DNA of 36,927 nt from Cudoniella acicularis (taxonomy: Eukaryota; Ascomycota; Leotiomycetes; Helotiales; Helotiaceae): the NCBI GenBank assembly GCA_013054445.1, contig JAAMPI010000461.1, positions 1 through 36,927 on the forward strand, in the 5' to 3' direction. The position numbers and the translations under genes were made by a program. Shown here in pieces: positions 1 to 11,187 of this stretch; position 1 is the stretch's first letter, and each line of letters begins with the position of its first letter. A model generated the notes under the pieces. It saw only the letters and a list, made by a program, of their open reading frames with translations, was not told the DNA's origin and ran no database searches.

Positions 1-2699
1 GAAACGAGCGTTGAGGTGGCCAGGTTGAGATCAAGCTCAGTGCCAGAATTAGACTCGATGTCGAGGTCGCCGCCTTGGTCTGGCGTAAGGATAGAAGGGA
101 GATTGAGATCCGGGGTAGAATCCTCTTGCTCAAGATGTAGGCCCTCCTTAAGAGTTTCCGCGAGATTACACTCCGCATTCTCATCCACTAGTATCGTAGC
201 TGATGGTGATGCGGGAGTAGAGTTTTCTGGGTCGAGATTTTGGGTTTGGGTTTGCTCCGAAGTGAGTTTCTCGTAGAGAGCAAGATGCGCATCGGTGAGG
301 GGGTCGGCGCGCAGTTGGAGTGCGAGACGGGACGTGGCGTCGTAGATGTAGTTTTCGTGGCGGAGGTCGTGCATGATGATGTGAAGGGCTGTTTTTACTT
401 TCAGGTCTGCGCATATGTCCTGCTCTTTCCCCTCTGTTTCTTCTTTGCTACCTGCACGCTCACCCTCAACAGCCATATCTCCCCTCACACCCGCACCGGC
501 ACCCTCCCCCTCCTCATCAACCAATACCCCCAATATCCCCTCCTTGACCTCCTTTCCCCCCCTCAAAACCACCACCCCCCTCCCCGTCTCCACAACATTA
601 TGCAACAGAAACAGCCCCTTTTCCGCATAAGCCCCCCTCTCCGCATCGCTCCTCCACCCCCGATTGTTCCTCGTATACCGCTTATCCGCAATGCGTCTCC
701 ACTTCCCCGTCTCCGCATCCCGAAACGGGAGCCCTCTCTCCGGCAGCGTGGGCATACCCGGCCACGGATTACGGGGTTTATTGTCACCGTAGGAGGTGAT
801 GAGACGGATGCGATACCCGGGGTAGCTGACGCGCAGACCATGTGGCGTGACCTGTCCGCGCTTGGGGTCGCCCCAGCGTATGATGCGCGTGGAGAGGGCA
901 AAGATGGTATGTTCCGCGTTCAGGAGACTCTTAGGCGCCCATCCGAACCCGGGGGTACTCAGTCTCTCCTCTTCGAAAAACAGGATCTGGGCCGGGATCC
1001 CGGAATGCTTGGCAGCGACCAACTCCCACACCTTCTGCATACGCGCCTCCTGCGTCTCGGGCACGGCCAAGATGGCGTCGAGATCGAGACCGAGCAGCGC
1101 CCCGATGCACAGCGGCTCGTCGGACGGCACGCTCACACTGCGGAACTGCAGCGATTTATCGAGCAGGGCGAGGATCCCGCCCGGGGCGGAGATGGGGTTG
1201 AAGAAGCCCATTATGGACAACATCTCGTTATAAACATCACGCCCGACGGCACGATATCTCATCTCGCCTCTGCGCTGGAAGACCAAGAGTGTCAGCTGAT
1301 TGAGGGAGTGCGCTACGTCTCCGAACTGGAAGTACAGGGATTTTGCGAGCGCGCCTTCCTGCAGCGTCCAGAGACGCCGCATCCAGCTGGACGTGAAGAT
1401 GCGGGCGAGCATCTCGGGGGCTTCCTGTGTGCGGGACGGGTACGCCATGAGTCCTGCGTCGAGCACGAGCACGTGCTTCGCGCTCTGGTAGACGAGGCGG
1501 ATCTTGGAGATGGCGGATTGTTTTCCCGCCCCGTTTTGGGCGGGCGAGAGGAGCGTGTCCAGCCAGATGAGGGAGCCGGCGTGCTTGCTGGGCGTTGTGG
1601 CGGGATCACTTGCGTTGACGGCGTCGACGAGGGCGCGGAGGTGGTGCAATTTGCATTTGTGGAGGGAGTTGGCGTGGGGATTTCCGAGCCCGTCGGCCCA
1701 GACGTGGCTGATTGCGGTGTAGGGCTCATCTCCCGACTCCACGATTTCGTAGGTGAGGTCATCTAAGTCTCCTTTCAAGAGAATCAAGGGGAACTTGCCC
1801 TTTTGGAACAGGAACGCTGTGAGCTCTTCTTCTGGAACCGTCAATTGCTCGCAGTCACAGCCTTTGCGCTGGTGCTCTTCCTTATACGTGTCGTTTTTGA
1901 TCTGGTAAAGGTTACACGCTGAAGCGGTGCACCTGCTGTGATCGCGAGGAGGGAGTGACTTGTCTAACAGGCGAGCAAGATGCAATGATTGGATTTGCGA
2001 ATATTTTGCCTCCGCTCTGGCAACATCGCTCGGGCACCAGCCATGAGCAACCATCAAGTCCCTGACTTCATCGTCTATGAACTCGGTCTTCCATTCTCGA
2101 GCGACTCCTGGCAATCCCAGCCTCTCGAATGCAAAGCTGACAGTGGTCGTGAACAGTTCTCCTAGAGCGGATATCGAACATCGGACTGTGTGATTGAATT
2201 CTCGGGGGAGGTTCCGAGCCACAGCCTGCGCATATGACAAACACAAGGACAGATGATTGTAATAAACTTTTCGAGCCTCTAGATCGCCAGGCAGTGACGC
2301 TCGGCCTAAAGCTAGAAATTTATCTAGAATTTCCATATCAAGTCTAATAGACTTCTCATCCTTGTCTAAGACGAGACTGTAAAGTCGATTGAGAACCTCG
2401 TTGGAGCTGCTATCAACTGTAGACTCATCGGTATTATTGGCGCCTATGAATTCCGCAATGAGGCCAAAGTACAGCCATGTTTGAAAGAACGACTCTTGCT
2501 CCTTAAGAGGCGTTGGGTGTACCCGTTCAGACCGAGAATATTCAAGGAGATCGAATGCGCCGTCCTTGAGCGTATCTTTGAGCTTCCCCTTCCGAGCAGG
2601 GTATGTTATCCATGGGCCTCCATCGTAGCGTTCAGTAGAGAGGTACGGAGTCTTCGGAATAGGGACTGAAGGATGAGCAGGCTGCAAATAGAACTCCAT
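1..2699 (-). CDS. HET-domain (heterokaryon incompatibility) protein, C-terminus cut by window edge
   Basis: Reading the minus strand from an ATG at 2699 gives one open frame of 899 codons without a stop, continuing past base 1. Residues about 327-480 match the HET domain: YTAISHVWADGLGN (327-340), then SLIWLDTLLSP, and WMRRLWTLQEG further on. HET domains trigger cell death on allorecognition in filamentous ascomycetes. Before it lies a Cys-rich stretch (CTASAC, then GCDCEQL) usual in the large HET family, and helical sequence. After it the protein becomes Gly/Glu-rich, then acidic and low complexity near the edge. No intron is needed. The position of the stop is unknown. The plus-strand open frame at 240-1766 is its shadow. 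Family assignment is firm; partner and trigger are unknown. Confidence 0.88.
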   Translation of the reverse strand, partial: MEFYLQPAHPSVPIPKTPYLSTERYDGGPWITYPARKGKLKDTLKDGAFDLLEYSRSERVHPTPLKEQESFFQTWLYFGLIAEFIGANNTDESTVDSSSNEVLNRLYSLVLDKDEKSIRLDMEILDKFLALGRASLPGDLEARKVYYNHLSLCLSYAQAVARNLPREFNHTVRCSISALGELFTTTVSFAFERLGLPGVAREWKTEFIDDEVRDLMVAHGWCPSDVARAEAKYSQIQSLHLARLLDKSLPPRDHSRCTASACNLYQIKNDTYKEEHQRKGCDCEQLTVPEEELTAFLFQKGKFPLILLKGDLDDLTYEIVESGDEPYTAISHVWADGLGNPHANSLHKCKLHHLRALVDAVNASDPATTPSKHAGSLIWLDTLLSPAQNGAGKQSAISKIRLVYQSAKHVLVLDAGLMAYPSRTQEAPEMLARIFTSSWMRRLWTLQEGALAKSLYFQFGDVAHSLNQLTLLVFQRRGEMRYRAVGRDVYNEMLSIMGFFNPISAPGGILALLDKSLQFRSVSVPSDEPLCIGALLGLDLDAILAVPETQEARMQKVWELVAAKHSGIPAQILFFEEERLSTPGFGWAPKSLLNAEHTIFALSTRIIRWGDPKRGQVTPHGLRVSYPGYRIRLITSYGDNKPRNPWPGMPTLPERGLPFRDAETGKWRRIADKRYTRNNRGWRSDAERGAYAEKGLFLLHNVVETGRGVVVLRGGKEVKEGILGVLVDEEGEGAGAGVRGDMAVEGERAGSKEETEGKEQDICADLKVKTALHIIMHDLRHENYIYDATSRLALQLRADPLTDAHLALYEKLTSEQTQTQNLDPENSTPASPSATILVDENAECNLAETLKEGLHLEQEDSTPDLNLPSILTPDQGGDLDIESNSGTELDLNLATSTLV

Positions 2700-3531
2700 G
2701 GTATACGACTCGACTGGAGGATGGGGTCTTGTAGTTGAGGAGGAGAATGACTGGTGAAATTATGACTTCCCACGTTTCCGATGTGTAGAGTGCAGAGTGG
2801 AGAAGGCCGGGAAATGACCCGTTACAGTAAAGGTGTTGACCTATCGGATCTTCCACCTGGAAGTTAATCCGAATAAATGTCTCAGGTGAGAAAATAGATC
2901 AATCAACACAAAGAGGTATGAGGATAGAGGGAGTGAGAAGAGATATAGGCGAGCCAAGAAACAAGTACACTGAAGATTGATTGATTAGTTGATTTATTCA
3001 TACTCGGTTCCAGCGATCCACCGTAGTAGGACTACTATGCCAGAGTAGCCTAGCTTTGGCGCAGTTACCGAGGTGCGCCTAACCGTATTCGGTAATTTAT
3101 ACCTCACTTCATCACGACGACGTTGTGACCAGTAACCTCCTGCTAGACGGTCTGGCTCCTATCCGCGACTATATATATAGGCGTCTCAAGGAGTTCTCTA
3201 CTTATTTTTAGAAATATATCAGGCTCGTTGACTGCCGCTTCTACAGGTCTTCTCATGTCCTCTTTATCTTCTGTCTCCCCCTAGTGTTCCGCTTTATCTG
3301 TTCATCCTATATTACAGCTCCGAAATTACCCTAGGAGATACGTCTGTTCTATGAATCTAATTGCCTTTGTAACTAGTTTTAGCTCGTTTAAGATTACTCT
3401 CATGTCGATCTCTTTCGCCTGCACAACTATGCGACTTTAAATCCAAATCCTATCTAAAAGCATACTGATGCCCTCAAAAAATAAAAAAAAATAGGTCAAG
3501 CTATCACTGCAGAAGTGATTTAATTAGATTT
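2700..3531. other. Gene-poor interval upstream of the HET gene; possible retroelement relic
   Basis: No convincing coding sequence. The first 200 bases are the HET gene's upstream region. Read on the minus strand, about 2880-3150 resembles a fungal LTR: a TATA-like GTATAAATTACC, then AATAAA (complement of 2993-2998), then a pyrimidine-rich tract. I found no second copy or target duplication. From 3300 on the sequence becomes AT-rich. The retroelement reading is a guess. Confidence 0.3.
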
Positions 3532-3830
3532 GTGTTCACTCCTTACGAGCCTGGCCAGCTAAGTCTGTGTTTTCAGGGTATTTTACTAGTAAATCAAAAA
3601 TTAAAAGTCGTAAATTTTTAAAAAGATAGTTATTAAAAAGTATATTTACCTTCTAAAACTCACGATTACTTGTTTTTTATACTATAATTATTCTTAGTTA
3701 TTTTATAACATTCAAGTGATCGCGATAGCTTTCGAAAACGAAAGCCTAAAAGCGGGGTCACGACGCCTAGAAATCGCTTAACAGTAGTCTGAAAACGCAG
3801 ACTTAGCTGACCAGGCTCATTAGGGGACAC
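3532..3830. mobile_element. MITE-like element with about 32-bp terminal inverted repeats
   Basis: Bases 3545-3576 and 3789-3820 are inverted repeats matching at 29 of 32 positions, and all three differences are C/T transitions. Weak similarity extends outward on both sides (GTGT...CCTTA at 3532 and TAGGGGACAC ending at 3830). The interior is AT-rich and noncoding, and holds a small perfect hairpin at 3728-3745 (7-bp stem, AAAA loop). Size, long inverted ends and lack of coding capacity fit a non-autonomous DNA transposon. I could not define a target-site duplication, so the outer limits are approximate and the superfamily is not assigned. Confidence 0.65.
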
Positions 3831-3905
3831 AACAAGGCTAAACTTCCTCGTACAGAAATCCCCATATTCAACTACCCCCTAAGGCCCTTGACTGTCGCTA
3901 GTCAG

Positions 3906-4906
3906 GGATCTTCAAACTGGGCACAGAGCTACAAAATCGTCACTACTGATAATGACCGAGAGAAAAGGAGCTATTTCATGAAGGTGAATAGAAGAAAATC
4001 TCATCACAACTGAGCTCAATCTAGTTTCTATCTTCGCAGGTTTCAGTTGGTGAACACGGGCTGAAGGCTCTAAAGGGTGAATTCGAATCCACCTCAGCTA
4101 TCCACGCAATTGCCGACGAATTCAATCCCAAACCTCTCACTTGGAGCTCTTTCAACAGTATACCTAATACTCACTATTATATCTGCAAATTCTACCAACT
4201 AGAAACTTCAAGACTTCCCTCGCCCTCACAATTCTGTGCCAAACTCGCCGCCCTACACACCAAAAGCCACTCCCCGGGCGGAAAATTCGGTTTTCACATC
4301 ACTACCTACAACGGAAATCTTCCTCAAGAGAACACTTATACAGACACGTGGGAAGAATTCTTCACCAACGGCTTCAAACACATGTTGAATCTGAATCTTG
4401 AGCGTGGAGGCCGCTGAGAAGAGAAGAGATGCAGGAGCTTAGAGAGGCTATGCTGGAGAAGGTGATTCCGCGATTGTTGAGGCCGATGGAAAGCGAGGGA
4501 CGAAAAATTAAACCGGCGCTTGTGCATGGTGATTTGTGATGTGGGAACGCTGCTGTTGATTCTGAAAGTGGTCGGCCTCTGATTTACGATCCTGCGAGTT
4601 TTTTTGCGCACAATGAGTGTGGGTTTTCTGAAGTTTACGTTTTATTTTTATTTCTATTTTTATTTTTACTGATTATGAGGTGGAGATGAACTTGGCAATT
4701 GGCATCCAGCACGAAATAGATTCTCGAAGGAGTATTTTGATACTCACCATAAGTTGGTTCTGAAGTCTGAGCCTAAAGAGGATTATAACGATAGTAACTA
4801 ACCTCCCATCCTTAGGGTCATTGATGAGATGAAGAAACTAGTTGCTAAATACCCGGGAGGGTACGAAGGTTACGAGAAGACAATGACTCTTAGCAAGACG
4901 AAGTAG
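3906..4906 (+). pseudogene. Fructosamine/ketosamine-3-kinase-like pseudogene
   Basis: Translated pieces align in order with fungal fructosamine-3-kinases (repair of glycated lysines by phosphorylation). They are SNWAQSYKIV...REKRSYFMK; an intron near 3982-4039; VSVGEHGLKALKGEFES; HSPGGKFGFHITTYNGNLPQ; DTWEEFFTNGFKHML; then, after a frame change near 4410-4425, ELREAMLEKVIPRLLRPME; then the catalytic segment HGDL*CGN (4525-4548); then PLIYDPASFFAHNE; and after another intron ELGNWHPARNRFSKEYF. The catalytic segment carries TGA (4537-4539) where the family has TGG. A further stop follows near 4799 and a tail ends at TAG 4904-4906. The N-terminus is missing just downstream of the MITE-like element. 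Non-functional as read. Confidence 0.8.
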
Positions 4907-4929
4907 ATAGCATATAATTCAATAACTCC

Positions 4930-7900
4930 TCATCTTGATATCCAAGGTTCTTCAACTTCCAACCCCCGGCTTATGACAAGAATCTCATGTTTCCTAGCAA
5001 CCACAAACTCACGCGTCGCAGATACATACTCCACAATGAAGCTTCCATCAATGCTCTGCCATTCTGAAAGTAGGAAGAAGTGGCGTCTGGCCCCGCTCGA
5101 GATCGTTGTGGCGGTGGCAATGTCCAAACTGCAAATCCATAAATCTATGTCGAGGAATAAGACAGTTCTTCCAGCTACTGCAATTATTTGCTTGATTCGA
5201 TGTGAGTTATTTGCAAATTTGAGAAGTGGAATGGAAGCGGGTGAAGTCTTTGAGGACACGATGCTGGATGCAGGCCAGATTCGGAGGGTGGTGCTTTCAG
5301 ACGAGGGAGAGCTAGAATTGCGTTTGAACAAGCAGGGAAGAAAAGGAGGGGACCATTTATCCATGTAAGGATTGGAAATGTCCTCAATGTTGAAAAAGTT
5401 CTTCTGGGTTGGGGTAGGACGCGTGATCGTGAGATTCGCCAATTCCACCCCATTTCCACCATCAGGAGACTGTTCCACCTCCAGTCCATCTACCCAGGAG
5501 AAGATATGTGTATTTCTGCGGCCCATGGATATGAAGTGACCTGGCTTCAAGGGATGAGCGGCAAAGATTCTCCCATCGTTGTCGTCGTCGTTGCCGAAAG
5601 GAATCCTGCTCCCAATTCTCTGTCCTTCCGTCGTCCATAATTCAACAGATGTCTTGCATCTCAGTAACAGTTTCATGCCAGAATCATCATGGACCAGTGC
5701 CGACACCGGTTCCCCCGAGCGTATTTCGGTAACAACTTTGAGGAATTCGACGCCGGTTTTCTCGGCCAAAATAGTGTTTATTAACACACGCCCAGACTCA
5801 TCAGCAGTTACCAGCAAGGACATCTTCTCAACATACAGAATACACGCGATTCTACAGTTTGCAGCATGTCGATAAAGAACTTCTCGTTGAGCAGCGGCGC
5901 CTGTCTCAAAATAAGATACTGAACCATCTCCCTTTCCGCAGAAGACGAATTTCCCGCTAGAAGTGCAGCACATTGCCGTAATTTCTGGATCGGGTGGACC
6001 TTCAAGCATGCTAACCGTCTTCATTTCCATCAATACTGCTTGACTCATCTCTTTTCGACTGCTTTCATCACTGTCAATCGAGACCAACACAGCTGGCTCC
6101 CACATGCGGTATTGGGAGCCGCGGATGTCGGCAAATCGGAGGCTGTCGCTGCTAATCGCAATGTCTCGAATGCCATCTTCGTGGGCCTCTATCATGTAAA
6201 GTGGCAAAAGAAGTTCTCCCCTCACTCCAGCAAGTTCAAAGATTTTGATTGTGCCTCTTGAACTGCCTGTGACTAGGGTTCTGCCATCCGGGGAGCATTT
6301 GAGATAGTGAGCGAAGACGTCCGTGCTTCGATATAGCAGCTCTGCTGACTCTGTGCCATATAGTACGATCTCTCCATCGCTATATGATATAACTAAAATG
6401 TTGGTTTCTGGCCTTGAGTTGAAAGTTAATGCGTCAACCACATAGTGGTTTATGTCGCCACCTGTTATATCGGCGTTTTCTCTGCTAAAACATCGAAGGA
6501 ACTTCTGCGTTGGGACATGAAATACATATATAGGCAATCCTCTGTAGCTGGCAGCTAAATATTCACAGTTTGGAGAGAATATAACTTTGTTAGGTTGGGG
6601 CCACAATCTCTGTCCAATGACAGTTTTTGGGATGGTCTCGGTCCACTGCCATCGCCTGGTCTCTTGCCCGTTAAGCAAGTCCCAGTGAATGGTATAGTTG
6701 CCTTGTGTAGCTGCAATGAGTGAATTTTCTCTTTCAATGAAGAAGAGAGTAAGGATCTGATGACTTGCGTCAAAAGCCCAAAGCCGAGTTCCTTCTTCCA
6801 GATCCCAGATTTTCACCTTTCGTTGACCACTGGAAACCAGATACCGGTTTTCACCGCAGAAAACCAGAATATTGGCCCTTGCTCCATGGTTCAAAGTGAA
6901 CTTTGCCTGTGTTGTTCCCTGGAAGTAAACATATACTGTGCCATCGGAGAGTGCAACGGCAGAATACTGATCTCCACAAGCTACGCTAGTGGTTTGCTGA
7001 GTTGGATAATCAATTCTGGCCAAGCAATCATTCCAGGTCTTCTCAGTAAGCCCTCTGATGGCCAAAATAGTCTGTGGTGACCGGGAACCAAAATATCTTG
7101 AAAAAATGGACTGTGAAGGGCACATCGCTGGAACCAGGGTATGGATAGATGAAGGCGAAATCTCGAGATTCCTCCCGAACTTTGCACTTAGTCGCAGCAA
7201 ATCGCGTATCCAGGTTTCTGGAAAGGCCTTTTCAAGGGATGTTGAAGATAAAAATTTGGCTTGACGGTTGTAATATACTCCTAAAAATTTAGCAGTTCGC
7301 GTGATCGAACGCATGGAATGCTTTCTCGCGAGGTGCTCAATCCAGATTAATAGGTTGCAGTCCATAAACTTGCATAGCAAGTCCCAATTTTGGTCGTCTT
7401 CTGATGAGCTTTGTTGTAAATGATCCGAAAAGTACTCGCAAGCGTAGTCTGTAAAATTGGAAATTGCAAGCGGTGTGCCTGCTGCAGGAACCCAGCTCAG
7501 TGCTTGTGACTGTTGCCCAACTTGTCCTTCCGTAAATTTCCCGGCTATAAGCGTAAGACAAGTATATGCAATTCGAGTATGACATTGCTGTATATCAAGT
7601 GCTAGATCAGGATAGACTTCCTGATGCAGTAGATACTCTTTTGCAGTTTGGTGGATGATTTGAGCTTCATGTTTCTGATTTACAGAAACCAGCTGTCCGG
7701 AGATGGCAGGAATAAATCTTTCCAGATTGTGCACCGTTTGGCCTGTGTCCAATTTGAGAGCGCATTGTAATCCATCAATATTCAACGGTCGTAATGATAA
7801 TAAAGTCCACATGTAAATGGACTTGGTCAATACTACAGCTCGTGAATTCTGAAGTACACTTTCCAGCATCCTGGCGTAGAACTTATCCATATCCCTCGGT

Positions 7901-9954
7901 ACTTCATTTAGAACCTCTTCAGCTGCTTCCTCTGACCAAGTTTCTTCCAGTGTCTTGACGACAAGCGACACCCATAAGAAAGACCCAGAAGCTTTTTCAA
8001 GGATTCTTTGCCTGAGCTGTTCATTTCCAATGCCGTAGCTGGTTGACTCGGGCCCGATCCTGGAATCGATAAATTTGCGGAAATCATCAATCGTATCCTC
8101 ATCTTGTAAATGATAATGCTCGACATTTTTGGCCATGACAGTTACCTGCTTCTCGATATCCGGAGTATTGCGACTGGTAAAAAGAATTCTCAAGCATGAT
8201 GGTGCGGTGGCGAGTAGATTCAGAAAGGATTGATATTTCTCACACTCGTCCACAGCATCAATTATCCAGAATTGAATTTTGGAACCATAATCCTTGAATA
8301 GGTACCCGAGGAACACCTTTCGCCAAATCATGTGTTCAGTCCATTTGTCCCAGGGTGAATTCCGTTGAACCTCGACCAATTTTCGAAGGATGGAATTATC
8401 TGTTGTCGCCATTTGATATGCTAATGCTCGCAGGCACCCAACGACCGAAGACTTTTCCGATTTTCCATGTTTGAAGAAGAAGTAACTGCAGCTTTGATTG
8501 TTTTGTTGAAGCTCATTTATGATACGGCTGCTGAGGAAGGATTTACCAGAACCAGCAGGGCCAGCAAGCCAGAAAATGGATTGGCTAGGAGACCGGGCAT
8601 TTTGCCACGATTTATAGACTTCTCTATTTATCAACCATTCACAGGATCCTGGTGTTCGCTTTTCTTCCAATTCTAGTAGGTCATCCTCTGGCGGCTCAGA
8701 TATATCTGTCAATTGAATAAGTTGATCATTCTGTAGTTCTGGAATTTGCGAATCTAGAACAAATGAGCAATTTGACTAACGATTTTGACGGTATATAATT
8801 ACCATTTGACGAGATCGTATCCACAGTAGTGACCAAAGCATTGCGGAGTGTTTTGTAATTTGGGTCGGTTTGCCGATCGAATTTACAAACTCCACGATGA
8901 TCTGCGTTCAGGGGATAAGACTTTTCGTTCGGGAATCCGAGAGTTGCTGAACTCTTTTCCACGATGACAGCATTTAACATAGTTGGTTTCGTTTCATAGA
9001 AAGACCATAGCTGGAGATCTCCTGCATATTGCCTGAAACTGTCGTTGATCATCTCAGTCGACTTGGAGCTAGGCTTCAGTTCGTTAACGAACGGCTTTTT
9101 ACCGTAAGAAATACTGAGTATGTTGGAAAATGTCGTGGAAAAGTCCGAGCCTCTGTGTGGAGTTGCGAGAAAGTAAAGTGTGTTGATTCGGTTAGCTAGG
9201 TGTTGGAGTTCAGGGGCTTCTCGGGCAAGCATATAAGCCTAATTCCTGTTAACACTCCAAACCTTATATCGCCACGCATGAACACACCTTCTTCATAACA
9301 ATTCCGCCCATGCTATGTCCAATAAGGACAATGTTAGTCTACAACAGTCAGTGGATATCATTTAAATCGCAGGGACAGCCCTACGTTGCTCCTGCGAATC
9401 CCCGGGTTGCAACTGATGTCGCCCAATAAAGACCTTGCAAAATCAAGAATATTCCAGGTACTCTTTCCCCGTTTGTCCCAGTCAGCATTGTATCCAAAGC
9501 TATGGATTCGAACAGAAGCAAATTCTGGATCTTCGGATAGCCATGTCTTGGGCCAGTAGTGTTGAGGATCCGCCGACAATGACCATGTTTTCCGAGACCC
9601 TCCGCCAAGGCCGTGGACAAATATAAAGTCGATGCGTGGATCCTGGGGATCGTGAAGAAGATTGAGCCCAAGAGAACCCTTCGCATCTTTTGATTCTTTG
9701 GCGATAGAGGGATCATGTTCGAGGGATTTAGGTTCTGTCACTCCCTGAGACGGGCTCAATTTTCTCCAAGCTCCTTTCGCGACACGACCAAGGCGATTTG
9801 AACTTTTACTCGATGGGCGACTCCTAGACTGGGGTTTTGTAAGGGCCTGCGCAATTTTTAAGGATCCAGTGGCCTCGGAAAGCGTTTCGCCTTCGGGATC
9901 GACGCTGTTGCCATCGGAGTACTGATTTTCAAGAGTGTTGTTCTGGTTGTTCAT
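4930..9954 (-). CDS. NLR-type protein: alpha/beta-hydrolase - NACHT - WD40-like repeats
   Basis: Spliced reading: 9954-9385, 9338-9288, 9238-8803, 8753-4930, giving 1626 aa with introns of 46, 49 and 49 nt. Residues 1-100 are polar and Arg/Ser-rich. The hydrolase domain (about 108-350) has HGLGGGS (114-120), nucleophile elbow GHSMGG (Ser199), ATPHRGSD (232-239) and ADHRGVCKF (likely catalytic His321), as in fungal NLR serine-esterase domains. NACHT follows: P-loop GPAGSGKS (417-424), Walker B IIDAVDE (about 516-522), sensor-like FTSRN, then a helical arm. From about residue 940 the protein is rich in beta-repeat sequence of WD40 type (KIWDLEEGTRLW, HWDLLNGQETRRW). NACHT proteins are STAND switches: repeats sense, NACHT oligomerises, the N-terminal domain acts. 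All motifs are intact. The first ATG in frame is 9954; frame upstream has only non-ATG starts. Natural substrate and ligand are unknown. Confidence 0.88.
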
Positions 9955-10805
9955 TGGAAAAAACGAATAATTGAGCTTCAAAAAATTAACAATAACTTTC
10001 CAAGATGAAAAATGTGAATCACAACTCTACAGCATGTTGGAAATTTGGCGGCTTCCCTTTGGATCAACCAGCTTTTGATCATGCGGTACAGCACTCATAT
10101 TATTGTTAGCACACGCGGGCGGTGGGTGGTTCTGAAATGTCAGTGGATAGTGGATGAAGGGGTATGCGTCGTGGGACATGCTGTCTTTCAGGAACGAGTG
10201 GCAGTTGCTTCGTGACGAAGAAAATAGGAGCTGCCCTCATACGATTGCGAAAGACACCGGCTAATAAGCTGACCTGCAGGCTGCACTTTGGTGAGGACCC
10301 GTTAAATTCAGCGGGTAGATCACTGAAACAAGCCACCAACAAGCCACCAACTCACCGGTCCGTCCCCTGCAACTCTTCGGATTTGCAGTGGCTTTTGGAA
10401 TTGGGAAACAAGGGAAGCCGGCTTTACTCTAAATATCGCGAATTTACCGCAATGCTGTTGTTCAAATCTGCTATGAAAAACTCCTGAAGTGCGACATTTT
10501 CTGTCTTCGACTGGCTCTTATGCTGAACTCTTAGATACCACGGCGGTCTCGCCGCGTGAGACTTCAACTGCGAACCGCGCGCCAAATGGGAACCTCCCCA
10601 GCGACATAGCTACTCCCGGAAGTCGTTTTGACTCGAGCTAAAGGCGCTGTTACGCCACTATCGCGATCATCTTTTGTCACACAGGAATCCAGTTCTTTGA
10701 TCGCCCTGACCGGTCCAAATATTAGGGATTCAACAGTCCTGCCACATTCGGCTTCACCGTTGCGATCGCTTGATAGCAGATCCTCCCTTATATCACTTGC
10801 ACACG
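9955..10805. other. Intergenic region between two divergent NLR-type genes
   Basis: No supported gene. It separates the hydrolase-NACHT gene (leftward) from the PNP-ankyrin pseudogene (rightward) and should carry both promoters. Short open frames here lack family similarity. A small imperfect palindrome lies at 10297-10316. Confidence 0.5.
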
Positions 10806-10929
10806 ATGCTTTCTACACTCCGATACGAAGATTATACAATAGGGTGGATATGTGCGCTCCAAGTTGAGGTACTCGCTGCTAGATTCATGTTAGATGAAAA
10901 ACACAGTGGTATATTTCCTGGGAGGCGTG

Positions 10930-11187
10930 TGTCACGACCCCGGATCAGGTGATATGTCACCTGATCATAAGTTCACCAGTTCAGGACCCGGGGAGTGAAC
11001 TAGTGCACACGTGAACTATGATTCTACGACCTATATAGCCATATAGTTTTCCTTTGTAGAGCTGCGTGCTCAACTTCATATATCTTAGCAAGATAACATT
11101 CTACCCTGATCTGCTTGACACTTCAATTGTACGACTAAACCAACGCCTCACGTGATATCGCATACCACGTGACAACAGAACGTTACA
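10930..11187. mobile_element. Solo LTR of a retrotransposon with 5-bp target-site duplication
   Basis: The 258-bp insert begins TGTCACGACCCCGG and ends AACGTTACA, so it has the TG...CA ends of an LTR. It is bounded by perfect direct repeats GCGTG at 10925-10929 and 11188-11192. Removing the element with one duplication (263 bp) restores the PNP reading frame exactly, which fixes both ends independently. There is no internal coding region, so this is the product of LTR-LTR recombination. Orientation and superfamily cannot be set from this copy alone. Confidence 0.88.

Noticed and set aside
240..1766. Plus-strand open frame of 508 codons
   Set aside because: It is antisense to the HET gene, has low-complexity translation and no domain; the minus frame carries clear HET motifs.
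4070..4100. GAATTCGAATCCACC, recalling a tRNA T-loop
   Set aside because: No acceptor or anticodon stem fits around it, and it lies inside the kinase pseudogene's coding frame.
10297..10316. ACCCGTTAAATTCAGCGGGT, recalling the start of the large-subunit rRNA gene on the minus strand
   Set aside because: Similarity covers about a dozen bases of a small palindrome; flanking sequence shows no ITS or 28S similarity.
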